The position numbers and the translations under genes were made by a program. The notes under the pieces are model-generated. The model was not told the DNA's origin. It made no database searches and was given only the letters and a program-made list of their open reading frames with translations. 64,000 bases of DNA from Streptomyces bluensis (GTDB lineage: Bacteria; Actinomycetota; Actinomycetes; Streptomycetales; Streptomycetaceae): assembly GCF_014650715.1 (NCBI RefSeq), contig NZ_BMVM01000007.1, positions 62,001 through 126,000 on the forward strand. Reading direction: 5' to 3'. Every line of letters begins with the position of its first letter. Position 1 is the stretch's first letter. This document shows, in pieces, positions 54,178-63,044 of this stretch.

Positions 54178-55470
54178 TCAGACCGGGATGGGTGTGTAGA
54201 CGGAGTTCTTCTCGGCGCTCTCCTCGACCGCCGCGAGGACCCGCTGGACCTGCAGCCCGTCGGCGAAGGAGGGTTCGGGGCGGCGGCCCTCGGCGATGGC
54301 GTGGACGAGGTCGCGGGCCTGGTGGATGAAGGTGTGCTCGTAACCGAGACCGTGCCCCGGCGGCCACCAGGCGTCCAGGTAGGGGTGGTCGGGTTCGGTG
54401 ACGAGGATACGGCGGAAACCGGCGTGTTCCCCGGGTTCCGTGGCGTCGTGGTAGGCGAGCTCGTTGAGGCGTTCCAGGTCGAAGGCCAGGGAGCCGCGCT
54501 CGCCGTTGAGTTCGATGCGCAGGGCGTTCTTGCGTCCGGTGGCGTAACGGGTGGCTTCGAAGGACGCGAGGGCGCCGGAGGTGAAGCGGCCGGTGAACAC
54601 GGCCGCGTCGTCCACGGTGACCTGCCCGGTGCCGGCGGACGACCCGGCGGACAGGCCGCTGGTGGCGCCGACAGGCAGCGGCCGCTGACGTACGAACGTC
54701 TCGGTGAGCGCGGACACCCCGGCGAGCTGCTCCCCCGCCAGACACTGGGCGAGGTCGACGATGTGCGCGCCCAGGTCGCCGAGCGAGCCGGAGCCGGCCG
54801 ACTCCTTGCGCAGCCGCCAGGTGAGCGGGAACTCCGGGTCCACCAGCCAGTCCTGAAGGTACGTCACCCGTACGTGCCGCAGGGTGCCGAGCCGGCCCTC
54901 GGCCACCATCCGCCGGGCCAGGGCGGTGGCGGGCACCCGGCGGTAGTTGAAGCCGACCATCGCCAACTGGCCGCGCCCGTACGCCGCTTCGGCCGCCTCG
55001 GCCATCGCCTCGGCCTCCGCGACGGTGTTCGCCAGGGGTTTCTCGCACAGCACGTGCTTGCCCGCGGCGAGCGCGGCCAGAGCGATTTCGGCGTGGCTGT
55101 CGCCGGGGGTGCAGATGTCGACGACGTCGACGTCGTCGCGTTCGATCAGGGCGCGCCAGTCGGTCTCGGCCGCCGCCCAGCCGTGCCGGTCGGCCGCCGC
55201 GCGTACGGCGGTCGCGTCCCGGCCGCAGATCGCGGCGAGAACCGGACGGCTCGGCAGGTCGAAGACGCGGCCCGCGGTGCGCCAGCCCTGGGAGTGGGCG
55301 GCGCCCATGAAGGCGTAGCCGACCATGCCGACGCCGAGCGAGGGCTTGGTGACGGTCGCGCCCGCGCCGTCCCCGGCCCCGGTGTCCGCCTCGGCCGTGA
55401 CCGCCGCCCCGGCCGTGGCCGGCGTCGCGGCACCTGCCTCGGCTTCGTCGGGCTGTTGCGGCTGTCCCAT
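54178..55470 (-). CDS. Gfo/Idh/MocA family oxidoreductase
   Basis: A 430-residue NAD(P)-dependent dehydrogenase with an N-terminal low-complexity Ala/Thr/Glu stretch (1-42). The nucleotide motif is VGMVGYAFMGAAHSQG (about 48-62), followed by the catalytic EKPLAN (Lys, about 145) and GDLGAHIVDLAQCL. The family oxidises sugars or cyclitols at C2/C3. ATG 55470 with GAGGACC is preferred; GTG/ATG starts farther upstream lie in the repeat-rich gap. Together with the TIM barrel it fits inositol or 3-keto-sugar conversion. Confidence 0.85.
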   Translation of the reverse strand: MGQPQQPDEAEAGAATPATAGAAVTAEADTGAGDGAGATVTKPSLGVGMVGYAFMGAAHSQGWRTAGRVFDLPSRPVLAAICGRDATAVRAAADRHGWAAAETDWRALIERDDVDVVDICTPGDSHAEIALAALAAGKHVLCEKPLANTVAEAEAMAEAAEAAYGRGQLAMVGFNYRRVPATALARRMVAEGRLGTLRHVRVTYLQDWLVDPEFPLTWRLRKESAGSGSLGDLGAHIVDLAQCLAGEQLAGVSALTETFVRQRPLPVGATSGLSAGSSAGTGQVTVDDAAVFTGRFTSGALASFEATRYATGRKNALRIELNGERGSLAFDLERLNELAYHDATEPGEHAGFRRILVTEPDHPYLDAWWPPGHGLGYEHTFIHQARDLVHAIAEGRRPEPSFADGLQVQRVLAAVEESAEKNSVYTPIPV

Positions 55471-55512
55471 ACGGAGGTCCTCCTCGTTCGTCATGGCGCG
55501 GTGGGGGGTCTG

Positions 55513-55576
55513 TCCTGGTCCGCGGGTCACACCGGTCGGACCGGTGTGTCCTGGTTCGCGGGTCACACCGGTCGGA
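55513..55576. repeat. Direct repeat and palindrome before Gfo/Idh/MocA gene
   Basis: A 28-base unit (starting TCCTGGT, one mismatch) occurs at 55513-55540 and 55549-55576. A perfect inverted repeat CACACCGGTC-G-GACCGGTGTG lies at 55528-55548. The hairpin could attenuate transcription between the transporter and enzyme genes or bind a regulator. Confidence 0.65.
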
Positions 55577-55594
55577 CCCGCGGAGCAGGGCGCA

Positions 55595-56632
55595 TCACTT
55601 GAAGCCGGTGGACATGTACTGGTCGACGTTGTCCTTGTCGACGACCGCCGAGTAGAGCGTCAGCGAGGCCGGGATCTCGAACTCGGCGAGACCGCCCACA
55701 CCCTTGCCCTGGCCGAGGGCACGGGCGAGGTCGATCGCGGACGCCGCCATGGTCGGCGGGTAGAGCACGGTCGCCTTGAGGACGCCGTCGTCCTTCTTGA
55801 TGGCCTGGAAGGCGGACAGGGCGCCCGCGCCGCCGACCATCAGGAAGTCGTCGCGTCCGGCCTGTTCGATGGCCCGCAGCGCGCCCACGCCCTGGTCGTC
55901 GTCGTGGTTCCACAGCGCGTCGAACTTCGACTGCGCCTGGAGGAGCTGGGCCATCTTGGCCTGCCCGGACTCCACGGTGAAGTCGGCGGCCTGCCGGGCC
56001 ACCTTCTTGATGTTCGGGTAGTTCTTCAGCGCGTCGTCGAAGCCCTGGGTGCGCTGCCGGGTCAGCTCCAGGCTGTCGACACCGGCGAGTTCGATGACAC
56101 GGGCGTTCGGCTTGTCCTTGAGCTTCTCGCCGATGTAGTGCCCGGCGTTCAGGCCCATGCCGTAGTTGTCGCCGCCGATCCAGCAGCGGTACGCCTGCGG
56201 GGAGTTGAAGATCCGGTCCAGGTTCACCACGGGGATGCCGGCGCGCATCGCCTTCAGGCCGACCTGGGTGAGGGCCTTGCCGTCGGCGGGCAGGATGACC
56301 AGGACGTCGACCTTCTTGTTGATGAGGGTCTCGATCTGGCCGATCTGCTGGGCGGTGTCGTTGGAGCCCTCGGTGATCTCCAGCGTGACGTCCTCGTACT
56401 TCTCCGCGCGGCTCTTGGCGTTCTCATTGATGGCGTTGAGCCAGCCGTGGTCGGCCTGCGGCCCGGCGAAGCCGATCGTGACCTCCTTGCCGGGCTTGTC
56501 GTCGGCGGCCGGCTGGTCGTTCGCCGCGGGCTCCTCGCTCGACTCGTTGCTGGTGCAGCCGGCGAGGAGGGCGCCGGCCGAGACGGCGGCGGTCCCGAAG
56601 AGCAGTCCTCTGCGGCTCGTGACGTGTGCCAT
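55595..56632 (-). CDS. Sugar ABC transporter substrate-binding lipoprotein
   Basis: A 345-residue lipoprotein (TAT/Sec signal TSRRGLLFGTAAVSAGALLA, lipobox LAGC) with the periplasmic-binding-protein type 1 fold (TIGFAGPQADHGWLNAINEN, DVLVILPADGKALTQVGLKA, ALWNHDDDQGVGALRAIEQA). RbsB-like proteins bind a monosaccharide or cyclitol. ATG 56632 has GGAAGGG upstream. It follows the permease gene by 17 bases. Confidence 0.87.
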   Translation of the reverse strand: MAHVTSRRGLLFGTAAVSAGALLAGCTSNESSEEPAANDQPAADDKPGKEVTIGFAGPQADHGWLNAINENAKSRAEKYEDVTLEITEGSNDTAQQIGQIETLINKKVDVLVILPADGKALTQVGLKAMRAGIPVVNLDRIFNSPQAYRCWIGGDNYGMGLNAGHYIGEKLKDKPNARVIELAGVDSLELTRQRTQGFDDALKNYPNIKKVARQAADFTVESGQAKMAQLLQAQSKFDALWNHDDDQGVGALRAIEQAGRDDFLMVGGAGALSAFQAIKKDDGVLKATVLYPPTMAASAIDLARALGQGKGVGGLAEFEIPASLTLYSAVVDKDNVDQYMSTGFK

Positions 56633-56649
56633 GGTGGGGCCCTTCCGTG

Positions 56650-57672
56650 TCAGGTCGTCGTGCTTGCCGTACGTCGCTGGACCAGGACCGCGGCGACGAT
56701 GATCGCGCCCTTGGCGATCTGCTGGACGTCGCTCTGGAGGTTGTTCAGCGCGAAGATGTTGGTGATGGTGGTGAAGATCAGGACGCCGAGTACGGAGCCG
56801 ATGATGGTTCCCCGGCCTCCGCTGAGCAGGGTGCCGCCGATGATCGCGGCCGCGATGGCGTCGAGTTCGTACAGGTTGCCGTTGGTGTTCTGTCCCGAAC
56901 CGGACAGTGCGATCAGCAGGAACGCGGCGATGCCACAACACAGCCCGGAGAGCAGGTAGAGGTACAGGCGCTGGCGGCGCACGTCGATGCCGGCGAGGCG
57001 GGCGGCCTCCGCGTTGCCGCCGACGGCGACCGTGCGCCGGCCGAACGTCGTGCGGTTCAGCACCAGCCAGCCGATGATCGTCACGGCCGCGAAGACGAGG
57101 ACGAGCGGCGGGATGCCGAGCACGTACGCGTCACGTTCGGTGAGGTTCAGAATGCCGTCGACGGTGACGATCTGGGTCTTGCCGTCGGTGATCAGGAGCG
57201 CGAGACCGCGGGCCGAGGCGAGCATGGCGAGCGTGGCGATGAAGGGGACCATCCCGCCGTACGCGATGAGCACTCCGTTCACCAGCCCGCACCCGACACC
57301 GACGATCACCGCGGTGAAGAGGATGCCGGCGAAGCCGTACTCCTGCGTGGCCACCGTCGTCGCCCACACGGAGGCGAGCGCGACGATCGCGCCGACGGAG
57401 AGGTCGATGCCGCCGGAGATGATGACGAAGGTCATGCCGACGGTGACGACACCGATCACCGAGGCCTGGGTGAGGACGAGTTGGAGGTTGCGGGTGTCGA
57501 GGAACTGGTCGGGCCTGGTGATGCCGCCGATGACGATCAGCGCGGCGAGGACGCCGAGGAGTGAGAAGGTGCGGACGTCGGCGCGGAAGAGGAGAGCGCG
57601 CCAGGCGGGTGGTTCACTGGCGGGTGTCGCTTTGCCGGTTCCGCTCCGGGGCGGGGACACGTGCTGTGTCAT
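56650..57672 (-). CDS. Sugar ABC transporter permease (RbsC-like)
   Basis: A 340-residue inner membrane permease with about ten helices, including GMTFVIISGGIDLSVGAIVA and the coupling region GNAEAARLAGIDVRRQRLYL, typical of RbsC/AraH-type permeases. ATG 57672 overlaps the ATPase stop (ATGA). It serves the binding protein at 55595. Confidence 0.88.
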   Translation of the reverse strand: MTQHVSPPRSGTGKATPASEPPAWRALLFRADVRTFSLLGVLAALIVIGGITRPDQFLDTRNLQLVLTQASVIGVVTVGMTFVIISGGIDLSVGAIVALASVWATTVATQEYGFAGILFTAVIVGVGCGLVNGVLIAYGGMVPFIATLAMLASARGLALLITDGKTQIVTVDGILNLTERDAYVLGIPPLVLVFAAVTIIGWLVLNRTTFGRRTVAVGGNAEAARLAGIDVRRQRLYLYLLSGLCCGIAAFLLIALSGSGQNTNGNLYELDAIAAAIIGGTLLSGGRGTIIGSVLGVLIFTTITNIFALNNLQSDVQQIAKGAIIVAAVLVQRRTASTTT

Positions 57673-59231
57673 GACGCCGGGCTCCCTTCACCGGCCACAG
57701 GGCTTCCAACACTGGCCACCGGGCTTCCTTCCATGACGAGGTCGAGTACGCGGTGTTCGTCGAGTTCGCGGGCGGGCGCGGTGTGGACGACGCGGCCCTC
57801 GCGGAGCACCAGGACGCGGTCGGCGAGGCCGAGCACCTCGGGGACCTCACTGGAGACCAGCAGGACGGCCAGGCCCTCGTCGGCGAGACGGCGGACCACC
57901 GCGTACAGCTCGGCGCGGGCGCCGACGTCGACGCCGCGGGTGGGTTCGTCGAGCAGCAGGACGCGGCAGCCGCGCAGCAGCCAGCGGGCCAGGACGGCCT
58001 TCTGCTGGTTGCCGCCGGAGAGCGTGCGCACCGGCACGGACGGGTTGTCGGGCCGCAGCGACAGCTCCCGGGTCGCGGTCCGCGCAGCCGCGAGTTCGGC
58101 GCCCCGGTCGATCCAGCCGCCGCGTGCGAAGCGGGACATGGACGACACGGAAACGTTTCGGGTGACGGACTCCAGCATCAGCAGCGCCTGTGCCTTGCGC
58201 TCCTCGGGCGCGAGTCCGAGTCCCGCTCTGACGGCGGCCCGTACGCTGCCGAGGCGCAGCGGCCGCCCCTCGACGAGGACCTGACCGGCGCTCGGTTTGC
58301 GGGCGCCGTAGATCGTCTCCAGGATCTCCGACCGCCCGGATCCGACCAGTCCGGCCAGGCCCACGATCTCGCCGGGGCGGACCTCCAGGTCGAGGGGCTC
58401 GAACTCGCCGTCGCGGGCCAGTCCTCGCACCTGGAGGACCGGCGTGCCGTCCGCGGGCGGCGCGGGCGGCCGCTCCGGGAAGACGTACTCGACGTTGCGT
58501 CCCGTCATCAGCGCCACGACCTCGCGCGTCGGTGTGCTCTTCGCGGGCAGCCCGCCCGCCACGGCGCGCCCGTCCTTCAGTACGGTCACGCGGTCGCCGA
58601 TGCGGCGGATCTCCTCCAGCCGGTGCGAGATGTAGACGACGGCCACCCCGTCGGCCGTCAGGTCGCCCACGATCCGGAACAGGTTGTCGACCTCGTCCGG
58701 GTCGAGCGCGGCGGACGGCTCGTCCATGACGATGAGACGTACGTCGTGGGAGAGCGCCCGGGCCATGGAGACGATCTGCTGGTGGGCGGCGGACAGGTCA
58801 CCGACGAGGCGTGCGGGATCGATCTCGGGATGACCGAGCCGCCCCAGCAGAGCCGCCGTCGACTCCTTGGCCGCCTTGCCCCGGACGACGAAGCCGGCGG
58901 CCGTGGGTTCATGGCCGAGGTGGACGTTCTCGGCCACCGACAGGCCCTCCACCAGGTCGAGTTCCTGGTAGATGGTGGCGATGCCGAGGCGCATGGCGGC
59001 GATCGGGGACTTCAGGGTGACGGGTTCGCCGCGCCAGGTGATCGTGCCGTCGTCGGGCTGGTGGGCGCCCGCGAGGACCTTGATGAGGGTGGACTTCCCG
59101 GCGCCGTTCTGGCCGAGCAGGCAGTGCACTTCGCCGGCCTGGACGTCGAGGTCGACGCCGTCCAGGGCGCGGACCCCGGGGAACGACTTGGTGATGCCGG
59201 ACATGGTGAGCAGCGGTGGTTCTGGTGCCAT
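57669..59231 (-). CDS. Sugar ABC transporter ATPase (RbsA-like)
   Basis: A 520-residue duplicated ABC ATPase. The first half has Walker A GQNGAGKSTLIKVLAGA, signature LSAAHQQIVSMARALS (altered from LSGGQ) and Walker B LIVMDEPSAALDPDE. The second half has LSGGNQQKAVLARWLL and LLLDEPTRGVDVGAR. That is the usual asymmetric RbsA/MglA layout. ATG 59231 has AAGGGG upstream. First transporter gene after the ROK regulator; a repeat-rich 170-base gap lies between. Confidence 0.88.
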   Translation of the reverse strand: MAPEPPLLTMSGITKSFPGVRALDGVDLDVQAGEVHCLLGQNGAGKSTLIKVLAGAHQPDDGTITWRGEPVTLKSPIAAMRLGIATIYQELDLVEGLSVAENVHLGHEPTAAGFVVRGKAAKESTAALLGRLGHPEIDPARLVGDLSAAHQQIVSMARALSHDVRLIVMDEPSAALDPDEVDNLFRIVGDLTADGVAVVYISHRLEEIRRIGDRVTVLKDGRAVAGGLPAKSTPTREVVALMTGRNVEYVFPERPPAPPADGTPVLQVRGLARDGEFEPLDLEVRPGEIVGLAGLVGSGRSEILETIYGARKPSAGQVLVEGRPLRLGSVRAAVRAGLGLAPEERKAQALLMLESVTRNVSVSSMSRFARGGWIDRGAELAAARTATRELSLRPDNPSVPVRTLSGGNQQKAVLARWLLRGCRVLLLDEPTRGVDVGARAELYAVVRRLADEGLAVLLVSSEVPEVLGLADRVLVLREGRVVHTAPARELDEHRVLDLVMEGSPVASVGSPVAGEGSPAS

Positions 59232-59297
59232 GACGGTTCCCCTTGGCGGGCGTGCGGGCCGGTTTCAGGGCGATGGGCCTGCTGGGCAGGCGTGTTG

Positions 59298-59366
59298 AGG
59301 ACAGGGCGGAGCACGGCAGAGCAGGGCTGAGCAGGGTGGAACAGGGTGGAACAGGGCTGAGCAGGG
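59298..59366. repeat. Short imperfect tandem repeats
   Basis: Ten- to eleven-base units of the type GAGCAGGGCT/GGAACAGGGT recur about six times between the ROK gene and the ABC ATPase gene. They fall in the leader of the transporter mRNA. Function unknown; possibly slippage-prone. Confidence 0.6.
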
Positions 59367-59401
59367 CGCTGTGCTGGTGACCGGTGGCTGCTGGAGTTGG
59401 G

Positions 59402-60592
59402 TTACGCGGGCGAGAACAGGTGGTCGCTGATCAGCCGGGCCGCGCCGATGACTCCGGCGGCGGGGCCCAGCTCCCCGAGAACGATGGGCAGGTTGCCGGT
59501 CGCGAGAGGCAGCGACTGGCGGTAGACCTGGGTGCGGATGGCGGCGAGCAGCGTGTGGCCGAGGCCGGTGACGCCGCCGCCGATCACCACCAGGCCCGGG
59601 TTGAAGAAGCTGACGAGTCCGGCGATGACCTGGCCGGTGCGGTTTCCGCCCTCGCGGATCAGGTCGAGTGCGGTGGCGTCGCCGGCCGCGGCCGCCGCGG
59701 CGACGTCGGCGGCACTGAGGGAGCCGTTGGTTTCCAGTCGGTTCGCGAGTTCGGCGGAGAGCCCCTGCTGGGCGGCCTCCGTGGCGTCGCGGGCGAGCGC
59801 GGCACCGCTGAAGTAGGCCTCCAGGCAGCCCCGGTTGCCGCAGGCGCACGGGCGGCCGTCCGGTACCGCCACGATGTGCCCGATGTCGCCCGCGCTGCCC
59901 GTCGTACCGCGGTACACCTCACCGCCGACGACGATGCCGCAGCCGATTCCGGTGCCGATCTTGACGCAGAGGAAGTCGCCCGCGGAGCGCGCCACGCCCG
60001 CGTGCTGCTCCCCCGTCGCCATCAGGTTCACGTCGTTGTCGACCATGACCGGGCAGCCGAGCTCCTGGCTGAGCGCCTCCCGCACCGGGAACCCGTCCCA
60101 GCCCGGCATGATCGGCGGCGCGACCGGAATGCCCTCGGGGAAACGGACCGGCCCGGGGACGCCGATGCCGGCGCCGTCGAAGCCGTCCGCGAGCCCTGAT
60201 GCCTTCAGCTTGGCGGCCATGGCCAGGACCTGCTCGAAGACGGCGACGGGGCCTTCCCGTACGTCCAAGGGCTGGTTGATGTGCCCGAGGACCTCCAGCT
60301 CCGCGTTGGTGACGGCGACGTCGACGGAGGTCGCGCCGATGTCGACGCCCAGGAAGCGGAGGCCGGGCGCGAGCCGGATGTTGTGGGAGCGGCGGCCGCC
60401 GCGCGAGGCGGCGAGTCCGTCGGCCACGACCAGGCCCGTCTCCAGCAGCCGCTCCACCTCGACGGCCAGCTTCGACCGCGAGAGGTCGACCTGGTCACCG
60501 AGCTGAGCCCTGGAGTTGGGTCCACCGTCCCGCAACAGACGCAGCAGCCGGGCCTGGTGGGTGTTCGCCGGTCGAGCCGTCATGCGTCTCAC
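59402..60592 (-). CDS. ROK family transcriptional regulator
   Basis: A 396-residue ROK protein. The N-terminal winged helix (about 10-70: HQARLLRLLRDGGPNSRAQL, VDLSRSKLAVEVERLLETGL) precedes a sugar-kinase-like domain with FLGVDIGATSVDVAV, the zinc motif CACGNRGCLEAY and GGGVTGLGHTL. It probably represses the sugar operon downstream and is released by the transported sugar. GTG 60592 with GGGGAGGGG; ATG 60583 is the alternative. Confidence 0.87.
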   Translation of the reverse strand: MRRMTARPANTHQARLLRLLRDGGPNSRAQLGDQVDLSRSKLAVEVERLLETGLVVADGLAASRGGRRSHNIRLAPGLRFLGVDIGATSVDVAVTNAELEVLGHINQPLDVREGPVAVFEQVLAMAAKLKASGLADGFDGAGIGVPGPVRFPEGIPVAPPIMPGWDGFPVREALSQELGCPVMVDNDVNLMATGEQHAGVARSAGDFLCVKIGTGIGCGIVVGGEVYRGTTGSAGDIGHIVAVPDGRPCACGNRGCLEAYFSGAALARDATEAAQQGLSAELANRLETNGSLSAADVAAAAAAGDATALDLIREGGNRTGQVIAGLVSFFNPGLVVIGGGVTGLGHTLLAAIRTQVYRQSLPLATGNLPIVLGELGPAAGVIGAARLISDHLFSPA

Positions 60593-60765
60593 GAGCCCCT
60601 CCCCGCCTCAACCGGCCTGTGTCCGTCGGGTTCCAGCCACATGTGTGGCTTGCTTTCGAGGGGAACGTAGCAGTGGCTGCCGCGAGTGGGAAGAACTTGC
60701 GCACGAATTACTTACTACTTTCTCCACTCACAGGACAAAGGCGGGTCGGAGGGTGTCCTCAACCG

Positions 60766-60819
60766 GCCGCCGGGCGCGGCCCCGTCGACGGTCGAGTCGA
60801 CGGGGCCGCGCCCGGCGGC
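60766..60819 (-). terminator. 24-bp perfect stem terminator
   Basis: A 24-base stem (60766-60789 with 60796-60819) and a 6-base loop lie 34 bases beyond the GntR stop codon and before the ROK gene. It is one of the longest perfect hairpins in the window and probably insulates the two regulators. Confidence 0.85.
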
Positions 60820-60852
60820 AGCACCCGCAAGCGCACGCAGATATCTGGAGAC

Positions 60853-61530
60853 CTACGATCGCGGACGGGCGTGGTAGGTCCTGCGTGTGTGCTCCGTGTG
60901 GGCGCGCATGACCTCGGTGGCGCGCCGCTCGTCGCGGGCCGTGATCGCGGCGATCAGGTCGCGGTGCTCGATCCAGGACTGCTGTCCGCGCTGCCGGGCG
61001 ACCGGCGTGTAGTACCAGCGGACGCGGCGGTCGACCTGGCCGGCGAGTTCGGCGAGGACCGTGTTGCCCGCGAGTTCCATGACCTTCGCGTGGAAACGGG
61101 CGTTCATCGCGACCGCGCCGTCCACGTCGTCGGCCTCGACGGCGCTCTCGCCCTCGGCGCACAGTTCCTCCAGCGCCGTGATACCCGCCGTGTCCGCGTG
61201 GGCGGCGGCGAGCCGGGCCGCCTCGGCCTCCAGCAGCGTGCGCACCGTGAGGAGTTGGTCGGCTTCCTCCTCGGTCGGCTCGTGCACGAACGCGCCCTGG
61301 GCGGGCCGCAGGTCGACCCAGCCCTCGGTGTTCAGCCGCTGCAGCGCCTCGCGCACCGGCTGCCGCGAGACCCCCAGATGGCCCGCGAGCTCGCTCTCGA
61401 CCAGGTGCTGGCCGGGCTGGAGGGCGCGCGTCGTGATCAGTTCGAGCAGCGCCTCGTACACGCGGTCGCGCAGCGGACCGGGGCGTTCGAGCTTGGGCAC
61501 CGCCCCCTGTGGCAGTCCTGTCGACAACAT
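60853..61530 (-). CDS. GntR/FCD family regulator
   Basis: A 225-residue FadR-type GntR regulator. The winged HTH is about 15-80 (VYEALLELITTRALQPGQHL, VSRQPVREALQRLNTEGWVD). The FCD effector domain (about 90-215) carries metal-site His/Asp residues (NARFHAKVMELAGN, EHRDLIAAI). FCD proteins bind small carboxylates. ATG 61530 has GGAGGGGG upstream. It may control the OFA/KAS III genes beside it or the oxalate cluster (inference; see operator notes). Confidence 0.86.
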   Translation of the reverse strand: MLSTGLPQGAVPKLERPGPLRDRVYEALLELITTRALQPGQHLVESELAGHLGVSRQPVREALQRLNTEGWVDLRPAQGAFVHEPTEEEADQLLTVRTLLEAEAARLAAAHADTAGITALEELCAEGESAVEADDVDGAVAMNARFHAKVMELAGNTVLAELAGQVDRRVRWYYTPVARQRGQQSWIEHRDLIAAITARDERRATEVMRAHTEHTRRTYHARPRS

Positions 61531-61594
61531 CGCGTCCCCCTCCAGGGCAACGGCGGCGCGGCAGCAGCCGGAACGTCAGTATGGATTGTCTTTC

Positions 61595-61607
61595 GTCTAC
61601 AGTCTAC
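61595..61607. promoter_or_regulatory. Tandem GTCTAC boxes upstream of gntR
   Basis: GTCTAC-A-GTCTAC lies 65 bases before the GntR start. Read on the minus strand it contains GTAGACTGT, which is also found in the operator at 6053-6061. It is a plausible autoregulatory site but is a direct repeat, not a clean palindrome. Confidence 0.35.
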
Positions 61608-61770
61608 GGTGCACAGTGGCCAGGCCTGGAGGGAGTTGGCCTCGTCACATCGGCTGCATCACCGAGAGATCATTCGGCGCCGTCGAAAGTCATGCGGCCC
61701 TCACCGGAAGCGAGGCCCGCATGGGTAGTGGGGCCCACACAGGCAGTGGGCCCACCAGACCGGTGGAGCC

Positions 61771-62712
61771 TCACGGGCAGCGGACGACCTGCCCCGCGTA
61801 CGACAGGTTTCCGCCGAAGCCGAACAGCAGCACGGGGTCCCCGGTGGAGATCTCGCCGTGCTCGACCAGCTTGGACAGGGCCAGCGGGATGCTCGCCGCC
61901 GAGGTGTTCCCGGACTCGGTGACGTCCCGTGCCACCACGGCGTTCACCGCGCCGATCTTCTCCGCGAGCGGTTCGATGATCCGCAGGTTGGCCTGGTGCA
62001 GGACGACCGCGGCGAGTTCCTCCGGGGCGAACCCCGCACGCTCGCACGCCTTCCGGGCGACGGCCGGCAGCTGGGTGGTCGCCCAGCGGTAGACGCTCTG
62101 CCCCTCCTGCGCGAACCTCGGGGGCGTTCCCTCGATGCGTACCGCGTGCCCCATCTCCGGCACCGAGCCCCAGAACACCGGTCCGATGCCGGGCTCGCCC
62201 TCGACGCCCTCGACGACGGCCGCGCCCGCTCCGTCACCCACGAGCACGCAGGTCGTACGGTCGGTCCAGTCCGTGACGTCGGACATCTTGTCGGCGCCGA
62301 TGACCAGGGCGCGGCTCGCCGCGCCCGCGCGCACGGCGTGGTCGGCGGTGGCGAGCGCGTGGGTGAAGCCGGCGCAGACGACGTTGACGTCCAGGGCCGC
62401 CGGGGAGGGGATGCCCAGGCGGGCGGCGACCCGGGCGGCGGTGTTCGGGGAGCGGTCGACGGCCGTGGAGGTGGCGACCACGACGAGGTCGACGGCACCC
62501 GGGGCGAGGCCCGCGGCGGCGAGCGCCTTGGCGCCGGCGTGCGAGGCCAGCTCGTCGACGGGCTCGTCGGGCCCGGCGATGTGACGCGTACGGATGCCCA
62601 CCCGGGACTTGATCCACTCGTCACTGGTGTCGACCATGCCCGCCAGGTCCTCGTTGGTGAGCACCTTGGCGGGCTGGTAGTGGCCGACGGCGGCGATGCG
62701 AGTGCCGTTCAT
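61771..62712 (-). CDS. Ketoacyl-ACP synthase III (FabH-like)
   Basis: A 313-residue KAS III. The catalytic triad is visible: Cys113 in NVVCAGFTHAL, His239 in VVLHQANLRI and Asn269 in ESGNTSAAS; LFGFGGNLSYAGQVV closes the fold. KAS III condenses acyl-CoA with malonyl-ACP or forms esters. ATG 62712 follows GAGGGGATCC. There are no other fatty-acid or polyketide genes in the window, so this is not the housekeeping fabH cluster. The starter unit cannot be read from sequence. Confidence 0.83.
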   Translation of the reverse strand: MNGTRIAAVGHYQPAKVLTNEDLAGMVDTSDEWIKSRVGIRTRHIAGPDEPVDELASHAGAKALAAAGLAPGAVDLVVVATSTAVDRSPNTAARVAARLGIPSPAALDVNVVCAGFTHALATADHAVRAGAASRALVIGADKMSDVTDWTDRTTCVLVGDGAGAAVVEGVEGEPGIGPVFWGSVPEMGHAVRIEGTPPRFAQEGQSVYRWATTQLPAVARKACERAGFAPEELAAVVLHQANLRIIEPLAEKIGAVNAVVARDVTESGNTSAASIPLALSKLVEHGEISTGDPVLLFGFGGNLSYAGQVVRCP

Positions 62713-62906
62713 GGGTGGATCCCCCTCGTAGCCTCGGGTAGCGGGATTCACCAGTCTGATCACTGACTCACGGGTAAGTGTGCACGTACAGACACAGGAA
62801 AGGGGCGGCAGGGTTGTGGGCTTCTGTCATTCCCCAGGACGCCCGAACAATCGTCCAATCGTTCGCGGGCCAGCGGTGCCCGCCCCCTGTGACCGGCGAC
62901 GGCGGC

Positions 62907-63044
62907 TCACCCCGTGAACAGCTGCGTCGCCTTCCGTACGAGTTCGTACAGTCCGTAGCCGAGCGGCAGCCCGACCCACAGCCAGGAGACGGCGATCAGG
63001 GCACGCCGGTCAGGCGGATTCGGGCTGCTGTCGCTGGACGGCAT
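62907..63044 (-). CDS. MFS transporter small subunit
   Basis: A 45-residue single-helix membrane protein, MPSSDSSPNPPDRRALIAVS then WLWVGLPLGYGLYELVRKAT, easily missed for its length. Its 5' end overlaps the 3' end of the OFA transporter by 35 bases in another frame, so the two are translationally coupled. Proteins of this size and pattern are annotated beside OFA-family transporters as a small subunit (from memory). It probably stabilises the transporter. Confidence 0.7.
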   Translation of the reverse strand: MPSSDSSPNPPDRRALIAVSWLWVGLPLGYGLYELVRKATQLFTG

